DNA from: Flavobacteriales bacterium
Lineage (GTDB): Bacteria > Bacteroidota > Bacteroidia > Flavobacteriales_F > PHOS-HE28
Direction: 5' to 3'
DNA: 61,538 nucleotides
Assembly (NCBI GenBank): GCA_019912395.1
Contig: JAIOIH010000075.1
Location: forward strand, 1-61,538
Part shown: positions 9,358 to 17,671 of the stretch, one piece after another
Position numbering within the stretch: position 1 is the stretch's first letter
Layout of the letters: each line of letters starts with the position of its first letter
The notes under the pieces: generated by a model
What the model saw: the letters and a program-made list of their open reading frames with translations, nothing else
What the model was told of the DNA's origin: nothing
Database searches by the model: none
Translations under genes and position numbers: made by a program

Positions 9358-9483
9358 AGGAGCGTAACAAAAGGACCAGAACGCCGTTGCATATCTGTCT
9401 GCGGGAACCCCGGCTCCGGGGTGGACCAAAAGGAACCCTGCAAGGAACCTGGACAGATCAGGAGCGGTAAAACAAGGAAGACC

Positions 9484-10836
9484 ATGGAACGACGTCCCAT
9501 CCTTTATCTCTGCGGCATAGCCGTGATGGCCAGTTGCGGCAAGGGCGGCCAAGGGCAGCTCATTGGCGCCCAGAACCGACCGTCATGGTACCAAGTGGAC
9601 CCTTACGGGATGAACTACATCCCGCTGGGCAGCTATACCATGGGTCCAAGTGACCAGGACGCGCCCTATGCGCAGGTGGCCACCTCGAAGACCGTTTCCA
9701 TCCAAGCGTTCTACATGGACCAGACGGAGATCAGCAACAACGAGTATCGCCAGTTCGTGGAGTACGTGATCGACTCCACGGCCAAGCAGATCCTGGGCGA
9801 TGAGGATATCGGAGAACACGTGATCACCGAGGATGAGTTCGGGGAGGAGATCGATCCGCCGGTGATCAACTGGAGGGAGCGCATTTTCTGGGAAGGAGAA
9901 GAGGAGAGAGAGGCACTAGCCGATATGTACTATCCGGAAAGCGAGCGCTTCTACCGCCGCAAGGTGATCGATACGCGCAAGCTGATGTTCGAGTACTACT
10001 GGATCGACCTGAAGGAGGCCGCCCGCAAGAGCGGTAAGGACCTTGACCTGGGCTACACCAACGTGAAGGGAGGGAAGACCAGCATACAAGGTCATAGCGA
10101 CCGCAGCAAGTTCATCATCAAGGAAGTGATCAACGTCTACCCGGACACGCTGTCCTGGGTACACGACTTCACGTACTCCTACAACGAGCCGATGACGGAG
10201 AACTACTTCTGGCATCCGGCCTATGATGATTACCCGGTTGTGGGCGTTACCTGGAGCCAGGCCAAGGCATTCAACGTATGGCGTACGCAGAACATGATGA
10301 ACGCATGGTTGGAGAGAGGAGGCGAACCCTTCATCAACCACTTCCGCTTGCCCACTGAGGCTGAATGGGAGTATGGAGCGCGGGGAGGGCTGGACCTTTC
10401 ACCGTTCCCTTGGGGTGGACCTTACGTCCGCAATCGCTCCGGCTGCTTCCTGGCCAACTTCAAACCATTGCATGGCAACTACACCGATGATGGAGGCTTC
10501 CATACGGTGCCCGTGGACTCCTACTCGCCCAATGACTACGGCCTCTACAACATGAGCGGGAACGTGGCGGAATGGACCAGCACGGCGTTCGATGAGAGCG
10601 TTTATGATTTCGACCATGACATGAACCCGGAGTACTCCTTCGATGCCTTGGCGAACGACCCGCCGTCCATGAAACGCAAAGTGGTGCGTGGAGGCTCGTT
10701 CAAGGACGTGGGCCTTTACCTGCAGACGGGAACACGGGCCTTTGAGTACCAGGATACGGCCAAATGCTACGTCGGCTTCCGTAGTGCATTGACCTATCTC
10801 GGCCGCGGCAAGGCGGTGAGAGCGGAAGAACTATAA
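9484..10836 (+). CDS. gldK: Gliding motility / T9SS lipoprotein GldK (PorK)
   Basis: A 450-residue outer-membrane lipoprotein. MERRPILYLCGIAVMASCGK carries a lipobox ending in Cys18. Residues ~45-440 are an FGE-sulfatase (SUMF1-like) domain: MNYIPLGSYTMG near the start, YPVVGVTWSQAKAFNVWR, FRLPTEAEWEYGARGG, the GNVAEWTST segment and KVVRGGSF near the end. GldK forms the periplasmic ring with GldN on the inner face of the outer membrane in the T9SS. It is the first gene of gldKLMN. The alternative paralogue GldJ shares this domain, but the adjacency to gldL identifies GldK. Confidence 0.94.
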   Translation: MERRPILYLCGIAVMASCGKGGQGQLIGAQNRPSWYQVDPYGMNYIPLGSYTMGPSDQDAPYAQVATSKTVSIQAFYMDQTEISNNEYRQFVEYVIDSTAKQILGDEDIGEHVITEDEFGEEIDPPVINWRERIFWEGEEEREALADMYYPESERFYRRKVIDTRKLMFEYYWIDLKEAARKSGKDLDLGYTNVKGGKTSIQGHSDRSKFIIKEVINVYPDTLSWVHDFTYSYNEPMTENYFWHPAYDDYPVVGVTWSQAKAFNVWRTQNMMNAWLERGGEPFINHFRLPTEAEWEYGARGGLDLSPFPWGGPYVRNRSGCFLANFKPLHGNYTDDGGFHTVPVDSYSPNDYGLYNMSGNVAEWTSTAFDESVYDFDHDMNPEYSFDALANDPPSMKRKVVRGGSFKDVGLYLQTGTRAFEYQDTAKCYVGFRSALTYLGRGKAVRAEEL

Positions 10837-10934
10837 GCAAAGACCAGGATCATTGGGGCTCGGCAAGCGAACCAGCCAGCCCCTCACATGAAACAAGGAA
10901 GAACCCCGATCAACACAAAAGCAAGGAAAATAAG

Positions 10935-11723
10935 ATGAAACCAGGCAGCAAGAGGTGGAAGAATTTCATGGCGAAACTGTATGGATTGGGTGCTTCCGTA
11001 GTGCTCATCGGTGCATTGTTCAAGATCCAGCACTGGCCCATGGCCGACTTCTTCCTGATCATCGGCCTGACCACCGAGGCGATCATCTTCGCGTTCTCAG
11101 CTTTCGAGCCCCCACACGAAGAACCCGATTGGAGCTTGGTATATCCGGAGTTGGCCTCCGCGGACCATGCCATCGGCCAGGATTTCAAGACCGAGGACCA
11201 ACGCTCGATCACGGAGCAGTTGGACGATATGCTCGAGAGTGCGAAGATCGAGCCCGAGCTGATCGAGAGCTTGGGTGCCGGCATGCGCAGCCTCAGCGAT
11301 CAGGCCCGTGCCATGGGTGAGATCACCGGTGCCGCTGCGGCAACCAGTGAGTATGCCGAAAGCTTGAAGGGGGCTTCGAGCAAGGTGAGCGAGCTGAGCG
11401 AGAACTACGCGAAGGCCAGTGAGAGCCTATCCGGCCTCACGGAGAACATGGACGCGGGTCGCAATGCCGGCGAGAACCTCGGTCGGATGGGCAAGAACCT
11501 GAGCGACCTCAATGAAATGTACGAACTCCAGCTCCGCACAAGCCGCGAGAAGCTGGAGGCCGCAAACCAGATGTTCGCCGGCATGGGTGAAATGCTCGCA
11601 CACCTCAACGATAGTGTGAACGATACCAAGCGATACAAGGAGAACATCTCCGAACTCAGCGAGAACTTGGCGAAACTCAACACCGTCTATGGCAACATGT
11701 TGAATGCCATGACCATTCGCTGA
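10935..11723 (+). CDS. gldL: Gliding motility / T9SS motor protein GldL (PorL)
   Basis: A 262-residue inner-membrane protein and stator part of the proton-driven T9SS motor. Two transmembrane helices lie within residues ~15-57, with the family signature GALFKIQHWPMADFFLIIGL between them. The protonatable residues Tyr16, Lys30, His33, Glu48 and Glu58 are in positions resembling those reported for GldL of Flavobacterium johnsoniae. The remaining ~200 residues are a cytoplasmic, Ser/Glu/Asn-rich coiled-coil-like region with repeated LSE(N) motifs. It lies between gldK and gldM with short gaps, consistent with one operon. Confidence 0.95.
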   Translation: MKPGSKRWKNFMAKLYGLGASVVLIGALFKIQHWPMADFFLIIGLTTEAIIFAFSAFEPPHEEPDWSLVYPELASADHAIGQDFKTEDQRSITEQLDDMLESAKIEPELIESLGAGMRSLSDQARAMGEITGAAAATSEYAESLKGASSKVSELSENYAKASESLSGLTENMDAGRNAGENLGRMGKNLSDLNEMYELQLRTSREKLEAANQMFAGMGEMLAHLNDSVNDTKRYKENISELSENLAKLNTVYGNMLNAMTIR

Positions 11724-11774
11724 TCGACCACGACCTGATAGGAATAAACCAACCGACCAAATCCCAAGCCCAAT

Positions 11775-13430
11775 ATGGCAGGCGGCAATCTGTCCCCGAG
11801 ACAGAAAATGATCAATCTGATGTACTTGGTGCTGACCGCGCTTCTGGCGTTGAACGTATCCAAGGAGATCCTCGATAGTTTCATCATCGTGAACGAGGGC
11901 TTGGAGAACACCAAGTCCACCTTCAAGGACAAGATGGACGCTACGTATGCCCAGTTCGGGCAGTTGGCCAAGGAGAACCAGGCCAAGTATGGTGCGGCGT
12001 GGAACGATGCCCAGCAGGTGCAACAGCTCGCCACCAAACTTGTTTCCCACATCGATACCCTGAAAGGGATGTTGATCTCCAAAACGGACGGAATCCCATT
12101 GGATCAAGTGATGGGCATGGAAAACGGCGTGGACACGGTGCTCAACCTCGAGTACGTGAGCAGCAAGGACAACAATACCCACATCACGGAGATGATGGTG
12201 GGGTCGGAGCCGGGCAAGCCCAGGGAAGGTCCGTATACGGCGCGTGAACTGAGGAGCATGCTGGAGAGCTTCCGGGACAAGGTGAAGGTTGCCGCAGCGG
12301 GTGATGAGAAACTTCAGGCCAGTGCGGACCGGATGTTCAATTTCGAGGACCGTCGCGATGCCAGCGGCACCATGAACAACTGGTCCTCGATGAACTTCTA
12401 TCACGTTCCCGTGGTGGCCGGTATCACCACGCTCTCGAAGATACAGACCGATATCCGGACCATGGAGAGCGAACTGGTGAGCCGCATGATGAGCGGCGTG
12501 GAATCCAAGACCTTCAAGTTCAACACCCTGGAGGCCATCATCAAGCCGCAAAGCAGTTATGTGACCGCAGGTGGAACTTACCGTGCCAACATCTTTTTAG
12601 GAGCCTACGATAACCAGAACGCCCCGGAGGTATACGTGGCCGGGCCGGGAGCCTATGTGGACACCACCGTATCCCCGCCCGTGATCGTGGGTGATTCCAG
12701 AAAGCTGGATATGGATGGAGCGAAAGCCATCCTGGAAGAACCAGCAACGAGCGCCGGTCTGAAAGTGGTGACAGGGATCATCAAGTTCAAGCCGGTTGGT
12801 GGTGAGCTTCAGACCGAGAAGTTCAGGGCTGAATACGAAGTGGCGGCCCCGAGCCTCGTGGTGAGCCCTACCAAGATGAACGTCTTCTATCGCGGAGTGG
12901 AGAACCCCGTGAGCATCAGCGTGGCAGGTTACAGCGCCACCAATATCCAGCCCAGCATGACCAATGGTACATTGGGAAAGGACAGGGATGGCTACGTGGT
13001 GAAGCCCGGTTCAGGCCCCACTGCGGTAATAAGCGTGACCGTGACCAACCCCGACGGCACCAAAAAGAGCATGCCCGGAGTGGAATTCCGCGTGAAGAAC
13101 GTACCGAACCCCACTCCGTATTTCGCGGGCAAGGGCGTGAACGACAACACGGTGAGAAAGAACGAGATCGTTGCCGCGCAAGGGGTGCTTGCCAAGATGG
13201 AGAACTTCGAGTTCGACCTTCGGTTCGACATCGTGAGCTATACCGTGACCACCACCATCGCGGGCAACGTGCTGGAGAAGCCCTGCGTCGGGCCGGCGCT
13301 CAGCGCTGATGCCAAGGCCGTTCTGGAGAGGGTCAGGTCCGGCCAGAAAATATTCATCGAGAACATCAAGGCCAAGGGTCCGGACGGTACGGTCAGGAAC
13401 CTCGGTGCGCTCTCGTTCAAAGTGATCTGA
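11775..13430 (+). CDS. gldM: Gliding motility / T9SS motor shaft protein GldM (PorM)
   Basis: A 551-residue protein with one N-terminal membrane helix (MAGGNLSPRQKMINLMYLVL) and a long periplasmic part. GldM dimers form the shaft that couples the GldL motor to the GldK/GldN ring. A helical D1-like region follows the membrane helix and the rest is beta-domain sequence. The N-terminal motif LSPRQKMINLMYLVLTALLA is diagnostic. The length is slightly above that of GldM proteins I know, with no visible insertion or frame problem. Confidence 0.95.
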   Translation: MAGGNLSPRQKMINLMYLVLTALLALNVSKEILDSFIIVNEGLENTKSTFKDKMDATYAQFGQLAKENQAKYGAAWNDAQQVQQLATKLVSHIDTLKGMLISKTDGIPLDQVMGMENGVDTVLNLEYVSSKDNNTHITEMMVGSEPGKPREGPYTARELRSMLESFRDKVKVAAAGDEKLQASADRMFNFEDRRDASGTMNNWSSMNFYHVPVVAGITTLSKIQTDIRTMESELVSRMMSGVESKTFKFNTLEAIIKPQSSYVTAGGTYRANIFLGAYDNQNAPEVYVAGPGAYVDTTVSPPVIVGDSRKLDMDGAKAILEEPATSAGLKVVTGIIKFKPVGGELQTEKFRAEYEVAAPSLVVSPTKMNVFYRGVENPVSISVAGYSATNIQPSMTNGTLGKDRDGYVVKPGSGPTAVISVTVTNPDGTKKSMPGVEFRVKNVPNPTPYFAGKGVNDNTVRKNEIVAAQGVLAKMENFEFDLRFDIVSYTVTTTIAGNVLEKPCVGPALSADAKAVLERVRSGQKIFIENIKAKGPDGTVRNLGALSFKVI

Positions 13431-13451
13431 TCACGCTAAAAAACGCATCCC

Positions 13452-14309
13452 ATGAGGACCTTCAAAAGCATTCTGTTCGGTGCCTTGCTCTGTGCAGGCA
13501 TCGGCATGGCCCAAACGAGCCAGGCACAGACGGTGCTCGATGGTGCCTACATCAAGGAGCACACAAAGACCCAACGCGTTGTACCCTACCCCTATATCCG
13601 CGAGGCGGATGTGATGTGGTACCGGCGTGTGTGGCGCGAGATCGACCTGCGGGAGAAGATCAACCTGCCGCTGTACTACCCCACCGAACCGATCAATGAT
13701 CGCAAGAGCCTCTTCGACGTGATCAAGCAAGGGGTGCTGGAGGATGGTTCCATCACGGCGTATGATGTGGGACCCGTCGGCCTGGACGACGAGTTCACCA
13801 AACCGCTGTTGCCCTCGGAGGTGAAGGCCATGCTCTCCAAGACGGACACCACGATGACGGACAACATCTACACGGGTGAACTGGATACCGTGTACACCAC
13901 CAGCGAGGTGACCAGCGAGAAGGTGAGGAAGTACTTGATCAAGGAGGACTGGATCTTCGATCGCCAGCGTTCCGTGATGGACATCCGCATCATCGGCCTC
14001 TGTCCGTTGCGGGAGAACATCGGCGAGGACGGTGAGATGCGCGGATATTCCAAAATGTTCTGGCTCTACTTCCCGGAACTGCGATACGTGCTGGTGAACT
14101 GGGACGTGTTCAATCGGGAGAACGATGCCGAACGCCGGTCCTTCGATCATGTGTTCTGGGCACGCCAGTTCAATAGCACCATTACCAAGGTGGGCAATGT
14201 GTACGATCGCAACATCGCGCAATACAAGACCGGAATAGATGCGCTGTTGGAAGGGGAAGCGATCAAGGAAGACCTCTTCAACTTCGAGCACGATCTTTGG
14301 AATTTCTGA
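13452..14309 (+). CDS. gldN: Gliding motility / T9SS ring protein GldN (PorN)
   Basis: A 285-residue periplasmic protein with a signal peptide (MRTFKSILFGALLCAGIGMA, then QTSQAQ). The family pattern is clear: VVPYPYIREADVMWYRRVWR near residue 40, and LREKINLPLYYP directly after it. IGLCPLREN and a FWLYFPELRYVLVNWDVFN segment follow in the second half. GldN binds GldK to form the outer ring of the secretion machine. It is the last gene of the gldKLMN block, 21 bp after gldM, and is followed by a strong hairpin. Confidence 0.94.
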   Translation: MRTFKSILFGALLCAGIGMAQTSQAQTVLDGAYIKEHTKTQRVVPYPYIREADVMWYRRVWREIDLREKINLPLYYPTEPINDRKSLFDVIKQGVLEDGSITAYDVGPVGLDDEFTKPLLPSEVKAMLSKTDTTMTDNIYTGELDTVYTTSEVTSEKVRKYLIKEDWIFDRQRSVMDIRIIGLCPLRENIGEDGEMRGYSKMFWLYFPELRYVLVNWDVFNRENDAERRSFDHVFWARQFNSTITKVGNVYDRNIAQYKTGIDALLEGEAIKEDLFNFEHDLWNF

Positions 14310-14332
14310 GGAGGACCGGCTCATTGTACTTC

Positions 14333-14373
14333 AAGGCCCCGCAGTTCCGGCATACCGCCGGGAGCGGGGCCTT
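14333..14373 (+). terminator. Hairpin terminator after gldN
   Basis: AAGGCCCCGC (14333-14342) pairs perfectly with GCGGGGCCTT (14364-14373); an inner CCGGC/GCCGG pairing extends the stem. It lies 24 bp after the gldN stop and is followed by a modest T-rich stretch. This fits an intrinsic terminator of the porP-gldKLMN operon. Confidence 0.75.
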
Positions 14374-14478
14374 CGGCCTTTCCCCGAGGCTGCATGGCAC
14401 AAGCCCTTGCTGAGCACTTCGCATCCTCCTTCAGCCATGTCCCTTTCTTGTTCATGGATCTTCCTGGGAGGATCCGCG

Positions 14479-14486
14479 TACCTTTG
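14479..14486 (+). promoter_or_regulatory. TAnnTTTG promoter-like box before the ABC-F gene
   Basis: TACCTTTG matches the Bacteroidota -7 consensus TAnnTTTG exactly, 12 bp upstream of the ATG at 14499. No TTG lies at the optimal distance upstream (the nearest is at 14448-14450, 28 bp away), so this is only a candidate. Confidence 0.4.
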
Positions 14487-14498
14487 CCGCCCGAAAAA

Positions 14499-16424
14499 AT
14501 GATCAGTGTCAACGATCTTCTTCTGCATTTTGGCGAGCGGCCGATGTTCGACCATGTTTCCTTCTTCATCGGAAGCGATGACCGCATCGGTCTGGTAGGC
14601 CGTAACGGTGCGGGAAAGAGCACGTTATTGAAGATCCTTGCCGACCAGCAACCCTTCGACAAGGGGACCATCGGAAGACCCAAGGGACTTACGATGGGAT
14701 ACCTGCCCCAGCAGATGGACCATGACCTGGAGCTCAGTCCGTGGCAGGTGGCGGAGAAGGCCTTTGCGGAAGCCCAGGAGCTGAATGCCAGCATTGATCA
14801 GATCGCGGACGACCTGGAGCAGGCCAAGACCGATGAAGAGGCCATGGAACTGGCCACCCTGCTCGCGCATGCCCATGAGCGGCTCAATACGCTGGGCGTA
14901 TCCGACCACGACATGAAGATCGAGCGCATGCTCAAGGGCATCGGCTTCGTGGACCAGGACATGCACCGGAGCATGAAGGAGCTCAGTGGAGGCTGGCGCA
15001 TGCGCGCTGAACTGGCACGCATCCTCCTGGTGCAGCCGGACCTGCTGTTGCTGGACGAACCCACCAACCACTTGGACCTCCCGGCCATCCAATGGTTGGA
15101 GGACCTGCTGCGCAGTTATCCCGCCGCGTTGGTGCTTATCAGCCACGACAAGACCTTTTTGGACAAGCTCACCAAGCGCACCTTGGAAGTGACCGGAGGC
15201 TCGATCATCGACCGGAAAGTGCCGTGGAGCCAGTACGTTGAGCTTCGCAAGGTGGAGCGCGAGCAGCAATCCGCCGCAGCCAAGGAGCAGCAGCGCTATA
15301 TCAAGGAGACCGAGGCACTGATCAACAAGTTCCGCGCGAAGGCGAGCAAGGCCGCGTTCGCCCAAAGCCTCATCACCAAGCTGGACAAGCTGGACCGCAT
15401 TGAAGTGGAGGATGAGGACCTGCGCAAGATGCTGGTGAAATTCCCCCCGGCCCCCAGCAGCGGTAAACTGGTGTGCGAGGTGATGGGGGTATCCAAGGCG
15501 TACGGGCCAAAGCGCATCTTCAGCAATGCCGAGCTCACCATTGCCAAGGGCGAACATTTGGCCTTGGTAGGCGCCAACGGCACGGGCAAGAGCACCTTGG
15601 TGCGCATGATCATGCGGGAGGAACCCTTCGAGGGCGAGATCCGCTTGGGCCACAATGTGATCACAGGCTACTACGCCCAGGACATGCCTGAGCGCATGGC
15701 CCCGCAACGCACCGTGATCGAGACCGCCGAGGATGCGGCAAGCGAGGAAAACCGTACTCGGGTGAGGGCGATGTTGGGTGCCTTCATGTTCAGTGGCGAG
15801 GATGTGGAAAAGAAGGTAAAGGTCCTCAGTGGGGGGGAACGCGCCCGGCTGGCCTTGTGCTGCATGTTGTTGAAACCCTTGAACTTCCTCCTATTGGACG
15901 AACCCACGCACCATTTGGACATTCAGAGCAAGGATGTGCTCAAGGAAGCATTGAAGAATTACGATGGTACATTCCTGCTGGTGAGCCACGACCGGGATTT
16001 CCTCACCGGCCTGACCGACCGCTTGCTGGAACTGGATGATCTCCGGATCCGTGATCAGCACATGGACATCCTGGAACTGATCGAAAAGCGCAAGGAACTC
16101 CAAGGAGCTGACATTGGAAAGAGCTCCGCCCGTGTGAAGGAAGTGAAGGCTGCCAAGAAAGGGAAGGACCAGCGTGCCGGGAAGGACCGTGAAAAGGAGC
16201 TGCGCAAGGCCAGGAATGCCGTGGAGCGTCTGGAAAAGCAATTGACGCAGCTGGAGCAGGAGGAGAAAGACCTCCAGGCCAAGGTGATGAAAGGGGATCT
16301 ACCGGCGGACGAGGTGCAGGCCGGGTACGAGAAAATGGGCGCTCTGGCCAAGCGGATCGCTACGGTGATGGAAGAATGGGAAACAGCTTCCGCGCAGGCA
16401 GAGGAGTTGGCTGAGGAGGCGTGA
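14499..16424 (+). CDS. ABC-F family ATPase (ribosome-associated, Uup-like)
   Basis: A 641-residue soluble protein with two ATP-binding cassettes and no membrane segment, the ABC-F translation-factor arrangement. The first cassette has Walker A GRNGAGKST, signature LSGGWRMR and Walker B LLLLDEPTNHLD. The second has GANGTGKST, LSGGERARLAL and LLLDEPTHHLD. A charged linker of ~80 residues lies between them. The last ~100 residues are a Lys/Glu-rich coiled coil resembling the Uup C-terminal domain, which binds DNA or RNA. ABC-F proteins bind the ribosomal E site; the exact subgroup cannot be fixed by eye. The start at 14499 (MISVNDLLLHFGERPMFDHV) fits the first cassette; the open frame reaches back to 14394. 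Confidence 0.92.
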   Translation: MISVNDLLLHFGERPMFDHVSFFIGSDDRIGLVGRNGAGKSTLLKILADQQPFDKGTIGRPKGLTMGYLPQQMDHDLELSPWQVAEKAFAEAQELNASIDQIADDLEQAKTDEEAMELATLLAHAHERLNTLGVSDHDMKIERMLKGIGFVDQDMHRSMKELSGGWRMRAELARILLVQPDLLLLDEPTNHLDLPAIQWLEDLLRSYPAALVLISHDKTFLDKLTKRTLEVTGGSIIDRKVPWSQYVELRKVEREQQSAAAKEQQRYIKETEALINKFRAKASKAAFAQSLITKLDKLDRIEVEDEDLRKMLVKFPPAPSSGKLVCEVMGVSKAYGPKRIFSNAELTIAKGEHLALVGANGTGKSTLVRMIMREEPFEGEIRLGHNVITGYYAQDMPERMAPQRTVIETAEDAASEENRTRVRAMLGAFMFSGEDVEKKVKVLSGGERARLALCCMLLKPLNFLLLDEPTHHLDIQSKDVLKEALKNYDGTFLLVSHDRDFLTGLTDRLLELDDLRIRDQHMDILELIEKRKELQGADIGKSSARVKEVKAAKKGKDQRAGKDREKELRKARNAVERLEKQLTQLEQEEKDLQAKVMKGDLPADEVQAGYEKMGALAKRIATVMEEWETASAQAEELAEEA

Positions 16425-16450
16425 TCGAGGACAATTGTGCCCCTGAAAGG

Positions 16451-16482
16451 AAAACGGGCCATCGGTAAGGACGGCCCGTTTT
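16451..16482. terminator. Bidirectional intrinsic terminator
   Basis: AAAACGGGCC (16451-16460) and GGCCCGTTTT (16473-16482) form a perfect 10-bp stem with a 12-nt loop, A-run on one side and T-run on the other. It can terminate the ABC-F gene on the plus strand and the tRNA gene on the minus strand, whose 3' CCA ends at 16485. Confidence 0.88.
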
Positions 16483-16484
16483 CT

Positions 16485-16560
16485 TGGTAGCGGGGGTAGG
16501 ACTCGAACCTACGGCCTTCGGGTTATGAGCCCGACGAGCTACCATCTGCTCCACCCCGCA
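16485..16560 (-). tRNA. Initiator tRNA-fMet (CAU)
   Basis: The minus strand folds into a complete tRNA: acceptor TGCGGGG/CCCCGCT, D-stem GAGC/GCTC, anticodon stem TCGGG/CCCGA around loop CTCATAA (anticodon CAT), T-stem GTAGG/CCTAC, discriminator A and encoded CCA (16487-16485). Initiator features are present: three consecutive G:C pairs below the anticodon loop, A11:U24 in the D-stem, and no Watson-Crick pair at 1:72 (U1 opposite U72). It therefore starts translation and is not an elongator tRNA-Met. Confidence 0.95.
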
Positions 16561-16569
16561 ATAGGGGCG

Positions 16570-16577
16570 CAAAGATA
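16570..16577 (-). promoter_or_regulatory. TAnnTTTG promoter box of the tRNA-fMet gene
   Basis: TATCTTTG on the minus strand is an exact match to the -7 consensus TAnnTTTG, 9 bp upstream of the tRNA 5' end at 16560, the right distance for transcription to begin just before the mature tRNA. No TTG is visible 20 bp upstream. Confidence 0.65.
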
Positions 16578-16694
16578 GTGTTTTCCATTCACATGCGAAT
16601 TGAGCTTCAACTCCCCTATGAGCGTGATGCGCGGCGAATTGGGAGCACTGCCATTTCCCAGGTCCTTTATCCCGACCTTCGCAGCCAGGAAAAC

Positions 16695-17570
16695 ATGACA
16701 CACCGTGCGGGATACGTCAACATTATCGGGAGGCCGAACGTGGGCAAGAGCACGCTGTTGAACGCCCTGCTCGGCGAGAAGCTCGTGATCGTGAACCCCA
16801 AGGCGCAGACCACGCGCCACAGGATCCTCGGCATCCTCAATGGAGAGGACCACCAGCTGATCCTTTCCGATACGCCGGGCATTCTGGAGCCGGTGTACAA
16901 GCTGCAGGAGAGCATGATGCAGGCCGTGGACGAGGCGCTGCGGGACGCCGACGTGCTGATCGTGATGGTGGAGCTCGGCGAAACACCGGAGAAGTCCGAG
17001 GAGCTCCTGAGGCGGGCACGTCGGTTCAAGGGCCGTACACTGGTGCTGATCAACAAGGTGGACCTCGGGGATGAAGGGAAACTGAACATCGCCTTTGACC
17101 AATGGCACGCGGCCTTTCCCGATGCGGTGGTACTGCCCATCTCCGCGCTCCATGGCCTGCACATCAAGGAACTGCGCACCAAGTTGATCGCGATGTTGCC
17201 GCTTCATCCGCCGTACTTCCCCAAGGATGAAATGAGCGATCGGGACATGCGCTTCTTCATCAGTGAGATGATCCGGGAGAAGATCCTCAGCCTCTACAAG
17301 CAGGAGATCCCCTACAGCGCGCAGGTGGTGGTGAACAGCTACGAGGAAAGTCCGGAGATCGTAAAGGTGCAAGCGGATGTGATCGTAATGCGCGACAGTC
17401 AGAAGGGCATCATCATCGGAAAGGGGGGCGGGGCGCTACGGCAGCTTGGCACGGAGGCCCGGAAGGCCATTGAGAAGTTCGTGTCCAACAAGGTGTTCCT
17501 GGACTTGAAAGTAAAGGTGGACGAGGACTGGCGCGGGGACGACAGAAAACTGAGGCGGTACGGGTATTGA
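16695..17570 (+). CDS. era: GTPase Era
   Basis: A 291-residue GTPase that binds 16S rRNA and assists 30S subunit maturation. The G1 motif is GRPNVGKSTL, G2 is around TTRHRILG, G3 is DTPGI and G4 is NKVD. The C-terminal KH RNA-binding domain carries GIIIGKGGGALRQLG. The length matches the family. The start at 16695 (MTHRAGYVNIIGRPNVGKST) was chosen because the GTPase domain begins at once; the frame is open back to 16578 across the tRNA promoter. It is followed 101 bp later by der, another ribosome-assembly GTPase. Confidence 0.96.
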   Translation: MTHRAGYVNIIGRPNVGKSTLLNALLGEKLVIVNPKAQTTRHRILGILNGEDHQLILSDTPGILEPVYKLQESMMQAVDEALRDADVLIVMVELGETPEKSEELLRRARRFKGRTLVLINKVDLGDEGKLNIAFDQWHAAFPDAVVLPISALHGLHIKELRTKLIAMLPLHPPYFPKDEMSDRDMRFFISEMIREKILSLYKQEIPYSAQVVVNSYEESPEIVKVQADVIVMRDSQKGIIIGKGGGALRQLGTEARKAIEKFVSNKVFLDLKVKVDEDWRGDDRKLRRYGY

Positions 17571-17671
17571 TCCGTAACGATTTGAGGCGACGAGGTCCCA
17601 ACTCGCTGACCACTGCCCGATGACGGGAGCAAACGAAAGATCGAAAACGGCCGCTTGACGGCATACAGGAA

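Noticed and set aside
14625-15707. 360-residue minus-strand frame over the ABC-F gene
   Set aside because: Antisense to conserved ATPase motifs; no recognisable domain, and the composition is that of a shadow frame.
16485-16560. Elongator tRNA-Met or tRNA-Ile2 (CAU)
   Set aside because: The unpaired 1:72 position, three G:C pairs below the anticodon loop and A11:U24 identify the initiator.
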